Assembly: GCA_044220535.1 (NCBI GenBank)
Contig: JBGAQU010000001.1
Location: 1 to 64,000 of the forward strand
DNA: 64,000 bases
Direction: 5' to 3'
Source of the DNA: JBDHTS01 sp044220535
GTDB taxonomy: Bacteria; Pseudomonadota; Alphaproteobacteria; Micavibrionales; Micavibrionaceae
The notes under the pieces were generated by a model. It saw only the letters and a program-made list of their open reading frames with translations, was not told the origin of the DNA and made no database searches. A program made the translations under genes and the position numbers. Below are positions 49,978 to 58,591 of the stretch, in pieces (position 1 is the stretch's first letter; each line of letters starts with the position of its first letter).

Positions 49978-50181
49978 ATGGTTAGCGTTAACGTTAGAGA
50001 TAATAACGTCGATCAGGCTTTGAAAGTCCTGAAGAAAAAAATGCAGCGCGAAGGTATCTTCCGCGAAATGAAACTGCGACGCGACTTTGAAAAGCCGTCG
50101 CAAAAGAAAAAGCGCGAGGCTGCTGAAGCCGTCCGCCGCTGGCGTAAACTGGAGCGCACAAAGCGCGACAGAGAAGGCTAG
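49978..50181 (+). CDS. rpsU: 30S ribosomal protein S21
   Basis: A 67-residue, highly basic protein with the S21 pattern: [45 protein letters not shown]21 helps the 30S subunit start translation at the Shine-Dalgarno helix. The ATG follows AGGTGAATACGA. A terminator follows 15 bases after the stop, so it is a single-gene unit. Confidence 0.96.
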   Translation: MVSVNVRDNNVDQALKVLKKKMQREGIFREMKLRRDFEKPSQKKKREAAEAVRRWRKLERTKRDREG

Positions 50182-50195
50182 ATCTTCGAAGAATT

Positions 50196-50223
50196 AAAAA
50201 CCGCCCTTAGGGGCGGTTTTTTA
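50196..50223 (+). terminator. Rho-independent terminator of rpsU
   Basis: AAAACCGCCC and GGGCGGTTTT form a ten-base-pair stem around TTAG, followed by TT. It lies directly after rpsU. Confidence 0.92.
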
Positions 50224-50231
50224 GTTTATTT

Positions 50232-50315
50232 GTCATCCCGCAGCGTAGCGGAGGGATCTAAACCATAGCGGCCAGGCCAAACAGTCAAGATCCCTCCGCT
50301 ACGCTGCGGGATGAC
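50232..50315. repeat. Palindromic dispersed repeat, family B
   Basis: GTCATCCCGCAGCGTAGCGG at 50232 and its reverse complement ending at 50315 form an inverted pair with arms of about 28 bases. Only the GTCATCCCG edge is shared with family A. A second family B copy lies at 53521. It ends six bases before the pepP-like stop codon. Confidence 0.85.
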
Positions 50316-50320
50316 AGTTT

Positions 50321-52126
50321 TTATAAAGGCTCACACACCTGTTTTAGCCATTTCTTCTCTGCTTCATCCACATGAGGCGACAGCGTATCCAACACGCGCT
50401 TGTGATAGGCGTTCAGCCATTCAATTTCATCCGCATTCAGCAAGGCGGGATCGACAAGCCTGCGGTCGATCGGGGCCAGCGTCACGGTTTCAAACGCGTA
50501 ACGCTTGCGTACCGAACCGTCATTGATCACGCCGTCTTCCGTCACCATGACCAGGTTTTCGATGCGGATGCCGTAAGCGCCTTCCTTATAGTATCCGGGC
50601 TCGTTGGACACCAGCATGCCTGGTTTGAACTGATAATTGGCGCGGGACGATATGCCGACGCCGCGTTCATGCACAGATAGATAAATCCCTACGCCATGCC
50701 CCGTACCGTGGCCGTAATCCAGCCCCACCTGCCACAACGCCATGCGCGCCAATGCATCAATCTGCGCGCCCGTAATGCCGTCCGGGAATTTCATGGAGGC
50801 GATGGCGATGTGCCCTTTCAGGACGCGCGTATTGTTATCTTTCATTTCCTTTGTCGGCTCGCCCACGGCAATGGTGCGGGTGATGTCGGTGGTGCCGCCC
50901 GTATATTGCCCACCACTATCCACCAGCAATATGCCAGGCGGCGTGATGGTCTTGTTGGTGGCGGCGCTGACGCGGTAATGGACGATGGCGCCATTACCCG
51001 CCCATCCGGCGATCGTATCAAAGCTGGAATCCCGGTAATCCGCCGCGGCCTTGCGGAAAGCCGCCAACCGGTCAACGACATCTTGCTCCGTCAGTTGTCC
51101 CTTCGGCGCTTCATCATCCACCCATTTTAGAAATTTTACCATGGCGATGCCGTCACGAACATGGGCCGCACGAATGGCTTTCTGTTCTTCCAAAGTCTTG
51201 CAGGCTTTCGGCAACATGCAGGGATCTTCCTGATGTTTTGCCACCGCGCCCGTTTTTTCCACACGCTGGCGAAACCAGACGGAGGTGACAAGATCATCCA
51301 TCAATACTGGCATATTGGCTGCTTTTGCCTTGTGCCCCAGCGCATCGATCGATGCCGTTAAATCGGCGGGCGGCAGAACCTGTACCTGATTGCCAAGCGC
51401 CGACGAGACAGATATCGGCAGTCTTGCCTTATCGATGAACCAATCCACTGATCCATCAGCATGGATGATCACAGTCGAGAGTGCGAAGGGATTATGCGGC
51501 ACGTCCGAGGCACGTATGTTCAAGAGCCATGCAATGGAATCCGGCGCGTTGATTACAGCCGCACATCCGCCCTGCTCCACAATCTTTGCAGCGATTTCCT
51601 GCCGCTTCGCCGACGCATTGCGCCCTGCGATCAGTTCGGGGAAGGGTTCCACCATGCTGGACGGCGGCGCCGGACGATCGGTCCATATCGCATCGACCAG
51701 ATTGCCTTCCACCGGTACAAGCGCAATGCCGGATACCGCCAGTTCATTCGTCAGATCGGCAATGCCTTTCCCATTGTGCAGGCGCGGATCATAACCGATA
51801 CGCTGCCCCTTTAAACCGTGAAGCGCCAGCCATGCCGAAGGCTGCTCCGGCGGCGACAGGACTGTGTCGTATAATTTCGGATCCGTTTCCTGTTTCATCT
51901 GCAGCGTGTAACGCCCGTCTGAAAATACAGCGGCTTTATCTTTTAAAACCACAGCCAATCCGGCAGACCCTGTAAAGCCGGTCAGCCAGGACAGGCGTTC
52001 CGCGCAATCGGGGACATACTCACCCAGATATTCATCGGCGCGCGGCACCAGATACCCATCCAGATTTTTCGCGGCCATGGCGTCATGCAGGTTTTTGAGG
52101 CGGTCGGCTCTATTTACTGAAGGCAT
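50321..52126 (-). CDS. Aminopeptidase P family protein (Xaa-Pro aminopeptidase, M24B)
   Basis: A 601-residue, three-domain aminopeptidase P: two creatinase-like N-terminal domains (NLHDAMAAKNLDGYLVPRADEYLGEYVPDCAERLSWLTGFTGS at the start) and a C-terminal pita-bread catalytic domain. Metal-ligand motifs are LLVDSGGQYTGGTTDITRT, GHGTGHGVG, SNEPGYY and IRIENLV. The length suits the long APP1-like branch. It removes N-terminal residues preceding proline, in the cytoplasm. It stands alone on the minus strand. Confidence 0.94.
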   Translation of the reverse strand: MPSVNRADRLKNLHDAMAAKNLDGYLVPRADEYLGEYVPDCAERLSWLTGFTGSAGLAVVLKDKAAVFSDGRYTLQMKQETDPKLYDTVLSPPEQPSAWLALHGLKGQRIGYDPRLHNGKGIADLTNELAVSGIALVPVEGNLVDAIWTDRPAPPSSMVEPFPELIAGRNASAKRQEIAAKIVEQGGCAAVINAPDSIAWLLNIRASDVPHNPFALSTVIIHADGSVDWFIDKARLPISVSSALGNQVQVLPPADLTASIDALGHKAKAANMPVLMDDLVTSVWFRQRVEKTGAVAKHQEDPCMLPKACKTLEEQKAIRAAHVRDGIAMVKFLKWVDDEAPKGQLTEQDVVDRLAAFRKAAADYRDSSFDTIAGWAGNGAIVHYRVSAATNKTITPPGILLVDSGGQYTGGTTDITRTIAVGEPTKEMKDNNTRVLKGHIAIASMKFPDGITGAQIDALARMALWQVGLDYGHGTGHGVGIYLSVHERGVGISSRANYQFKPGMLVSNEPGYYKEGAYGIRIENLVMVTEDGVINDGSVRKRYAFETVTLAPIDRRLVDPALLNADEIEWLNAYHKRVLDTLSPHVDEAEKKWLKQVCEPL

Positions 52127-52224
52127 GAGAATTCCCGTTTTAGACCAGAATTATTTGTCTTTTCAGGACCTTGAAAGCCCCGGCGTGAGAATAAGTGTAA
52201 CCCACAATATTATGGAGAGATACC

Positions 52225-52287
52225 ATGAAAAAACTGCACGCTTTTACTTGGTTTAAGCTTGATATGTTCCTATTTTGTTCTATATAA
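52225..52287 (+). CDS. Possible 20-residue leader peptide
   Basis: ATG at 52225 follows TGGAGAGATACC and opens a 20-codon frame (MKKLHAFTWFKLDMFLFCSI) that stops seven bases before the radical SAM gene. The good ribosome site and tight spacing suggest a translated leader, but nothing else supports it. Confidence 0.3.
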   Translation: MKKLHAFTWFKLDMFLFCSI

Positions 52288-52293
52288 TATTCT

Positions 52294-53517
52294 ATGGATT
52301 TAACTCAAAAATTATCCCGCCTGGCCGATGCCGCGAAATACGATGCTTCTTGTTCCTCCAGCGGTTCTAAAAAGACCCGCGAAGGGAAAGGGCTGGGCAG
52401 CACGGAGGGTGGCGGCATATGTCACAGCTATACGCCAGACGGGCGTTGCGTTTCCCTTTTGAAAATCCTTCTGACCAACCATTGCATTTTCGATTGCAAA
52501 TATTGCATCAACCGTGTGTCAAGCGATGTACCGCGCGTACGGTTTACGACACAGGAAGTCGTCAACCTGACGCTCGATTTTTATCGCCGCAATTACATTG
52601 AAGGTTTGTTTCTTAGCTCCGGCATTATCAAGGATTCCGATTACACCATGGCGCAGATGAACGCCGTCGCGAAATCTTTGCGGCAGGATCATAATTTTCG
52701 CGGCTATATCCATTTGAAGACCATTCCCGGGGCCGCGGATGATCTGGTGCGGGAGGCCGGGCTGTATGCCGACCGCCTCAGCGTGAACATTGAACTTCCC
52801 ACCTCTGCAGATCTCAAAAACCTGGCGCCGGAGAAAAACCGGCCGCAGCTTGAGAAAAATATGCAGGAGATTGAAACTAAATCTAATGAGCTTAAGGAAG
52901 ATCGCAAGAAAGGCATGAAAGCGCCTATTTATGCGCCTGCCGGGCAAAGCACGCAGATGATTGTGGGTGCAACGCCGACAGCCGATAAGGAAATTCTTGT
53001 CACCTCTTCCCAGCTTTATAATAAATATCGCCTGCGACGCGTTTATTATTCCGCTTTCAGCCCTATTCCACATGCTGATGCGCGCTTACCTGGGAAAAGC
53101 CCGCCATTGGTGCGCGAGCATCGCCTGTACCAGGCTGATTGGATGATGCGGTTTTATAAATATGATGTAAATGAAATCGTGACGGAAGCCGAACCGGATC
53201 TGCCTTTGGATATTGACCCAAAAACTGCGTGGGCTTTGCGTAACCGTGAGTATTTTCCCATTGATATAAACATTGGAAGCCGCGAGCAATTGCTTCGCAT
53301 TCCCGGCATTGGCCCGCGTTCAGTCGAAGCCATGCTGAAAATCCGGCGGCATGCGCGGTTACGACTGGATGATCTTATAAAACTGAAAATCGCGCTGAAC
53401 CGTGCCAAACCCTTTTTAATTGCAGCGGACTACAATCCGTCTTCCCTGCTGTTGGACAGTTTGAATTTACGGCAAAGATTTACGGCGAATCCAGTCCAGT
53501 TAGCATTGCCTATCTAG
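52294..53517 (+). CDS. Radical SAM protein, putative DNA modification/repair type
   Basis: A 407-residue radical SAM protein with the cluster-binding C-x3-C-x2-C at Cys64, Cys68 and Cys71 (NHCIFDCKYC). An N-terminal KYDASCSSSGS segment has the form seen in this family. A helix-hairpin-helix DNA-binding motif lies at the C-terminus (IGSREQLLRIPGIGPRSVEAML). This is the 'putative DNA modification/repair radical SAM protein' family (TIGR03916), nearly always next to a UdgX/DUF4130 gene, as here. The reaction is unknown. Confidence 0.9.
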   Translation: MDLTQKLSRLADAAKYDASCSSSGSKKTREGKGLGSTEGGGICHSYTPDGRCVSLLKILLTNHCIFDCKYCINRVSSDVPRVRFTTQEVVNLTLDFYRRNYIEGLFLSSGIIKDSDYTMAQMNAVAKSLRQDHNFRGYIHLKTIPGAADDLVREAGLYADRLSVNIELPTSADLKNLAPEKNRPQLEKNMQEIETKSNELKEDRKKGMKAPIYAPAGQSTQMIVGATPTADKEILVTSSQLYNKYRLRRVYYSAFSPIPHADARLPGKSPPLVREHRLYQADWMMRFYKYDVNEIVTEAEPDLPLDIDPKTAWALRNREYFPIDINIGSREQLLRIPGIGPRSVEAMLKIRRHARLRLDDLIKLKIALNRAKPFLIAADYNPSSLLLDSLNLRQRFTANPVQLALPI

Positions 53518-53520
53518 TTT

Positions 53521-53604
53521 GTTATCCCGCAGCGTATTGAAAGGATCTTCAATGATTGGCCTAGTCGCAATGACTCAGATCTCTTCGCTACGCTGCGGGA
53601 TAAC
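53521..53604. repeat. Palindromic dispersed repeat, family B
   Basis: GTTATCCCGCAGCGTA (53521-53536) and its exact reverse complement (53589-53604) flank a 52-base core. It is the same element as at 50232 with one changed edge base. It lies between the radical SAM and UdgX-type genes. Confidence 0.85.
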
Positions 53605-53624
53605 AAAAAAATGAAAGGGAACGC

Positions 53625-54998
53625 TTGCGTCAAGTTACCGTACATACATTTCCTGAATGGCGTACACAGGCACGGCAATTGCTCGGCGCGCAAATTCCGC
53701 CTGAATTCGTTTACTGGGGTGGCGATCAGGCTGCGCTTTTTGGCCTGCACCCGCCTGCTGTTCATCAGGAACAAGTCAAAGTTCCCCGTTTCTTTTTCGA
53801 CCTTGCTGAAGCCATTGCGTGCCACCGCGATCCGGAACGCTGGGCGTTGATGTATCAAGCCCTCTGGCGCGTGACGCATGGGGAAAAGCATTTGTTTGAT
53901 TTGCAAACTGATCCGCTTGTCCATCGCCTTTTCATGATGAACAAAGCCGTGCGTCGTGATGCGCATAAAGCGAAGGCATTTGTCCGTTTTCGGGAAACGC
54001 AGGATGAATTTGGCACGCATTTTATTGCCTGGCATCGACCCGACCATACAATCCTGCCTTTGGTTGCGCCGTTCTTTTCCCGCCGCTTCGCAGTGATGCG
54101 CTGGACGATTTTAACGCCCGACCAGTCCGTGCATTGGGACGGAGAAACCTTGCATTACGGTCCCAGCTTCCCGCAATCCGAAGCGCCAAGCGAGGACCGG
54201 CTGGAAGATTTATGGCGCAGTTATTACCGCTCTACCTTCAACCCCGCCCGTATCAAGCTGGACATGATGCGGCGGGAGATGCCGGTGCGTCACTGGGCCA
54301 CCCTGCCTGAAACCAATATCATCCCGCAAATGCTGGCGGAGGCGGAAGACAGGATCGCCGAGATGGTCAAGCATACGGAAGGCTTTGCGGATTCGGCAGC
54401 GGATTATTTGCCGGACGCTAAAGATATCCATTCCCTGCGTCATTCGGCGATGGGCTGTAAAGGCTGCCCGCTTTACAGGGATGCCACGCAAACCGTATTC
54501 GGCGAAGGCCCGATCAAGGCGCGTTATATTCTGGTTGGCGAGCAGCCGGGCGATCAGGAAGATCTGCAAGGCCATCCCTTCGTCGGACCCGCCGGACAGT
54601 TGCTGGACCGCGCATTAGATGAAGCTCAAATCGAACGCAGCGACGTTTACATCACCAATGCCGTCAAACATTTCAAATTTGAACAACGCGGCAAAAGCCG
54701 CATCCACGTCACACCAAAAATCCGCGAAATCAAAGCTTGCAAGCCATGGCTGGATCATGAAATCCAGGCAATCAAACCAAAAGCCATTGCCGCGCTGGGT
54801 GCAACGGCAGCAAGATCGTTGATCGGGCCGGGTTTTACCCTGAAGGAAGGCCGCGATAAATGGCATGAAGGAACGGAAGGATCAAAAATCCTGGTAACTT
54901 ATCACCCTTCCGCCATACTCCGCGCGCTGAACCATGAGCAACGAAAAATGTATTATCAGGCATTGGTAAAAGATTTAAAAAAACTAAAAGAAGCTTGA
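53625..54998 (+). CDS. UdgX-type uracil-DNA enzyme fused to a DUF4130 domain
   Basis: 457 residues from a TTG start at 53625, which follows AAAGGGAACGC. The N-terminal half (about 1-240) is DUF4130 (VTVHTFPEWRTQARQLLGAQIPPEFVYW). The C-terminal half is a family 4-like uracil-DNA glycosylase of the UdgX group: CKGCPLYRDATQT with iron-sulfur cysteines, GEQPGDQED (305-313), TNAVKHFKF, the loop GKSRIH with His361, and YHPSAILRA (His427). In UdgX the loop His binds uracil-DNA covalently; the usual KRRIH reads KSRIH here. It probably acts with the radical SAM protein next to it in DNA repair. Confidence 0.92.
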   Translation: MRQVTVHTFPEWRTQARQLLGAQIPPEFVYWGGDQAALFGLHPPAVHQEQVKVPRFFFDLAEAIACHRDPERWALMYQALWRVTHGEKHLFDLQTDPLVHRLFMMNKAVRRDAHKAKAFVRFRETQDEFGTHFIAWHRPDHTILPLVAPFFSRRFAVMRWTILTPDQSVHWDGETLHYGPSFPQSEAPSEDRLEDLWRSYYRSTFNPARIKLDMMRREMPVRHWATLPETNIIPQMLAEAEDRIAEMVKHTEGFADSAADYLPDAKDIHSLRHSAMGCKGCPLYRDATQTVFGEGPIKARYILVGEQPGDQEDLQGHPFVGPAGQLLDRALDEAQIERSDVYITNAVKHFKFEQRGKSRIHVTPKIREIKACKPWLDHEIQAIKPKAIAALGATAARSLIGPGFTLKEGRDKWHEGTEGSKILVTYHPSAILRALNHEQRKMYYQALVKDLKKLKEA

Positions 54999-55004
54999 CG
55001 CTTT

Positions 55005-56636
55005 CTAATCGTTCCGAACAACATAGGCTTTCAGCTTCGCTTTTAATTCTTCAGGATTAAACGGCTTGGACAAATAATCGTCCATGCCTGATCCCAGGCA
55101 CCGCTCACGATCCCCGGCCAGCACATGCGCTGTCATGCCGATGATCGGCAGGCGCACGGTCGATCCGTTCTGACGTTCCTGTTCCCGAACCATGCGCGTG
55201 GTTTCCAGGCCGTTCATGCCGTGCATTTGCACATCCATCAGGACAGCAGCGTACGGACGGGCATTAATTTTGTCGATGGCTTCAATACCATTCGATGCCA
55301 CATCAAAACTGTAACCGAACTCCTCTAAAAATCCGGAGGCAACCATCACATTGGGCGCATAGTCTTCTACGATCAAAATGCACGGGCCTTTTTTTACAGT
55401 GCGTAACTGTTCTTTCGAAAGACCGCGCACTTCCTGAGGCGCCTTCTGATCAACCGGCTTTAATGGCAGGCGCACCGTAAATGTTGAACCCTTGCCTAGC
55501 GTACTTTCAACATAGACATCGCCACCCATGATTTCGGTAAGCGTCTTAGTGATCGCGAGGCCGAGGCCAGTGCCGCCGTATTTGCGGTTGATGGATGAAT
55601 CAGCCTGCACGAATTTTTCAAAAATCGTTTCCAGTTTGTCCGGCGCGATACCAATACCCGTATCCTTGACCGCGATTTCAAGTCCGTCCGCTTCTGTTCG
55701 CACCCTAATTTGAATAGCGCCATTTTCTGTGAATTTTACAGCATTGCTGGAAAGATTCAGGATAATCTGGCGAAAGCGCTTGGGATCGCCCATATACACG
55801 CGATCACCGATCTGCCCATCATCCAGTTCGAAAATGATGCCTTTTTCCCGCGTACGGACAGACATGATGCTGATGATTTCCTGCAGGATCTGCGTGACGC
55901 TGAATGGGATATTCTCAAGCTCTACCGTTCGCGCTTCTATTCGCGAAATATCCAACAGGTCATTAATAAGGGCCAGCAGCGCGTCGGCGCTCAGTTGTAA
56001 TGTATGAATGAATTCTTTCTGCTTATCGGTCAGTGGCTGGCTCATGGCCAGAATGTTGGCAAGGCCAATGACCGCGTTCATCGGCGTACGGATCTCATGG
56101 CTCATATTCGCCAGAAATTCGCTCTTGGCGATGTTGGCTGCTTCCGCCTTATCCTTTGCCTGGATCAACGCTGTGTTGCGGCTTTCAAGTTCCGCGATGT
56201 AATAACGCAACCTATCTTGCTGTTCCTTGTTTTCCTTACGAAGGTTCAGCTTGACAAGAGCGGCGTTGATAACATGGGGGATGAGGTCCAGGTAAACCTG
56301 TTGCACGTCCTTTACAATGTAATCCTCAGCACCGTTGTGAAGTGCTTCGATCGCCAGCATTTCATTACCGCCTGCGGTCAGCATAATGACCGGCGGCTCA
56401 CCATTGGTAGGCGCAATGCGCTTCAGCACATCCATACCGCTCATGGCAGGCAGAGTATAATCCAACAAAATCGCATTATAATTCTGCGCCGACAGAATTT
56501 GCAGCGCCGCTTCGCCCGTTGGCGCAATATCGACGGAAAAACCCAGCCGCTCCATCCGCTTTTGTAGTAGGCGGGCAAGGCCTTCGTCATCCTCGACATA
56601 CAGGATGCGCATATTGTTGCTATCTATGACTATCAT
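55005..56636 (-). CDS. Hybrid sensor histidine kinase (REC-HisKA-HATPase-REC)
   Basis: A 543-residue cytoplasmic kinase. An N-terminal receiver has Asp59 (ILLDYTLP), a coiled-coil link follows, and HisKA has His180 in [14 protein letters not shown]. The ATPase domain has an N box (NLSSNAVKF), DTGIGI and GGTGLGLAI, and the C-terminal receiver has [14 protein letters not shown]. No input domain other than the first receiver is seen, so signals probably come from another kinase or regulator, perhaps the neighbouring response regulator. It follows that gene by nine bases on the same strand. Confidence 0.93.
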   Translation of the reverse strand: MIVIDSNNMRILYVEDDEGLARLLQKRMERLGFSVDIAPTGEAALQILSAQNYNAILLDYTLPAMSGMDVLKRIAPTNGEPPVIMLTAGGNEMLAIEALHNGAEDYIVKDVQQVYLDLIPHVINAALVKLNLRKENKEQQDRLRYYIAELESRNTALIQAKDKAEAANIAKSEFLANMSHEIRTPMNAVIGLANILAMSQPLTDKQKEFIHTLQLSADALLALINDLLDISRIEARTVELENIPFSVTQILQEIISIMSVRTREKGIIFELDDGQIGDRVYMGDPKRFRQIILNLSSNAVKFTENGAIQIRVRTEADGLEIAVKDTGIGIAPDKLETIFEKFVQADSSINRKYGGTGLGLAITKTLTEIMGGDVYVESTLGKGSTFTVRLPLKPVDQKAPQEVRGLSKEQLRTVKKGPCILIVEDYAPNVMVASGFLEEFGYSFDVASNGIEAIDKINARPYAAVLMDVQMHGMNGLETTRMVREQERQNGSTVRLPIIGMTAHVLAGDRERCLGSGMDDYLSKPFNPEELKAKLKAYVVRND

Positions 56637-56645
56637 TCCATCCGG

Positions 56646-57092
56646 CTACTTTTCCGTGCCGGGCACCTTGACGACGGCCAAAAGCAGGCCGAGCTTGCGA
56701 ATGGATTCCGCAAAGGCTTCGTATTCAACTGGCTTGGTCACATAAACGTTACAACCCAGTGCATAGCATCGTTCAACTTCACGCGGGTTATCCGTGGTTG
56801 TCAGGATAATGACCGGAACCAGCTTTGTCTCAGCATCGCTCTTGATCAATTCCAGAATCTGGAACCCGTCCAGTTCCGGCAGATTAAGATCCAGCAGGAT
56901 GAGCATCGGCGCCGCCTTGCGGTTACCGGCGTGTTCACCCCGGCCCAGCAAATAATCCGCCGCCTTGCGGCCGTTATCGATATGGACAATCTCGTTCATG
57001 ATCCCGGCGCGACGCAGGTTCTTCTCGATCAGCTTGGCATGACCCATATCATCCTCGACCATCACAATGGTCACATGTTGCGTATCCGTCAT
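56646..57092 (-). CDS. Single-domain response regulator (Rcp1-type)
   Basis: A 148-residue receiver with VEDD (12-15 region), phospho-acceptor Asp68 (LLDLNLPELDGF), the Thr switch in ILTTTD and YVTKPVE with Lys119. The long loop before Asp68 (YLLGRGEHAGNRKAAP) is characteristic of Rcp1-like regulators paired with phytochrome or CHASE-type kinases. Its ATG overlaps the stop of the upstream kinase gene (ATGA), which indicates that the two were once one working unit. Confidence 0.93.
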   Translation of the reverse strand: MTDTQHVTIVMVEDDMGHAKLIEKNLRRAGIMNEIVHIDNGRKAADYLLGRGEHAGNRKAAPMLILLDLNLPELDGFQILELIKSDAETKLVPVIILTTTDNPREVERCYALGCNVYVTKPVEYEAFAESIRKLGLLLAVVKVPGTEK

Positions 57093-58349
57093 GCTTTGGC
57101 GTCCTTTTTCAAAGTATTGGAGATGGTCAGGAAAAACGTCGTCCCGATCCCAAGTTTCGATTCACAGCGGATGGAACCGCTCATCCGTCTTAATGTAGCG
57201 CGAACATAGGCCATGCCCATACCCTCACCAGGTATATCTTCATTATTGCCGCCGCGTCGATAAATTTCGAAGATCTTCTCCTGATCCGCTTCGCTTATGC
57301 CGCGACCGTTGTCTTTAATCCAGTATGTCGTTTCCTTGTAATTACGGTTCCCGCCAATCTCGATTCCTGACGATCGCCGTCACATCAACCGGTTCAATAT
57401 TCAATGACCGCCGCCCGATGCGCGATAATTCCAAAATCGCGTTGGTCAGCTTATCCATCTTTTCAACAGACGTATGTATGTAATGCAGCGCGTCGGTGAT
57501 ATCCTCATCCATAATCCGGTCGAGCGTTTTGCGATCCTGCTCATTCAAAGATGTCTTGGCGCGCTCCAGGATAGGTTTCAGCTCTTCAACCCCGAACTTC
57601 ATTTCCGACGAAAACCCTTTCAGGTTGACGAGCGGCGAGCGTAAATCGTGCGAGGCAATATAGGTGAACCCTTCCATTTCCTTGTTCGCGCGGATCAGAT
57701 CGGATTCGGCTGCCTGACGGCGAAGCGTCAGAAACAAGATGACGCCGTTCGCGATCAGCAAACCGAGAATGGCGAGACCGGCGCTTAAGAAAATCGTCGA
57801 AACATAGTTTTCCTGATGAATGCGTTCTTCGGCACTGCGTATGCCAAGAAGCTTCTTTTCATCAGAAATCATAGAATCAACCAGGCCACGGATCTTGACC
57901 ATGATTTCGCGGTTGCCGAGCAATTCCTCAACCGATACCTGGCCGCCTTTTGTATAGACAGCAATCTGTTTCCTCAGCCTTTGTTCCCGTGCAGTCATCA
58001 ACTCCTTAAGATCCGCAAGCTCCGCCTGACGCGCCGTATTGTCTTCGGTCAGTCCTTTAAGATTGTTCAGAGCTGCCTCTGCATCGCTGAGGTTTTTATC
58101 AAAGGCTTCAGTAAAGACAGGTTTAAGCGTCAGCAGAAACCCGCGTTGCGCCGTTTCAGTATTGGACAATAAGGCGTAAAGGGCATATTCGGTGCTCATC
58201 ACCTCATATGTATGTGCGACCCAGTCCTTGGACCGCACCACTTCCTGGTTCTTGATGTACAGCACATAGGCCAGCACGTTCATGCCCAGGCAGCTGAGCG
58301 CGAAGATCACCAGAAACCAGCGTCGGATGTTGATAGATGATAATTCCAT
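57089..58349 (-). pseudogene. CHASE3-type sensor histidine kinase with internal loss and frameshift
   Basis: The first frame (57342-58349) has a membrane helix at 11-31, a CHASE3-like sensor (40-180, with ALYALLSNTETAQRGFLLT), a second helix (183-208) and HisKA with His234 (ASHDLRSPL). It stops just after VDVTAIVRN. A second frame directly downstream continues with the end of an ATPase domain (YWIKDNGRGI, then GEGMGMAYVRATLRRMSG and GIGTTFFLTI), ending at 57089 in an ATGA overlap with the response regulator gene. About 70 residues with the N box are missing between them. The kinase should be dead as assembled. A short deletion or a faulty join in the assembly would both explain it. Confidence 0.8.
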
Positions 58350-58591
58350 AATATTATTCGATTGAATTTTCAGGCCCAGCTTTTATATCCTTGTTGCGTA
58401 TGCAGGACAATACAAAGCAATGACCGAAAAGCTAGGATTTGCGCCAAGCGTAGCGGTGAAATCATCAAATTCAGGCGCATTTCATCAAAGATCGCAAACT
58501 GCGCTGCAGCGCAACCAATTTCTTGTAAAACCATACCCGATATGGCACAAGTCAACCCACATTAAAATGGCGGAAGCGTAAGGATAGATAG

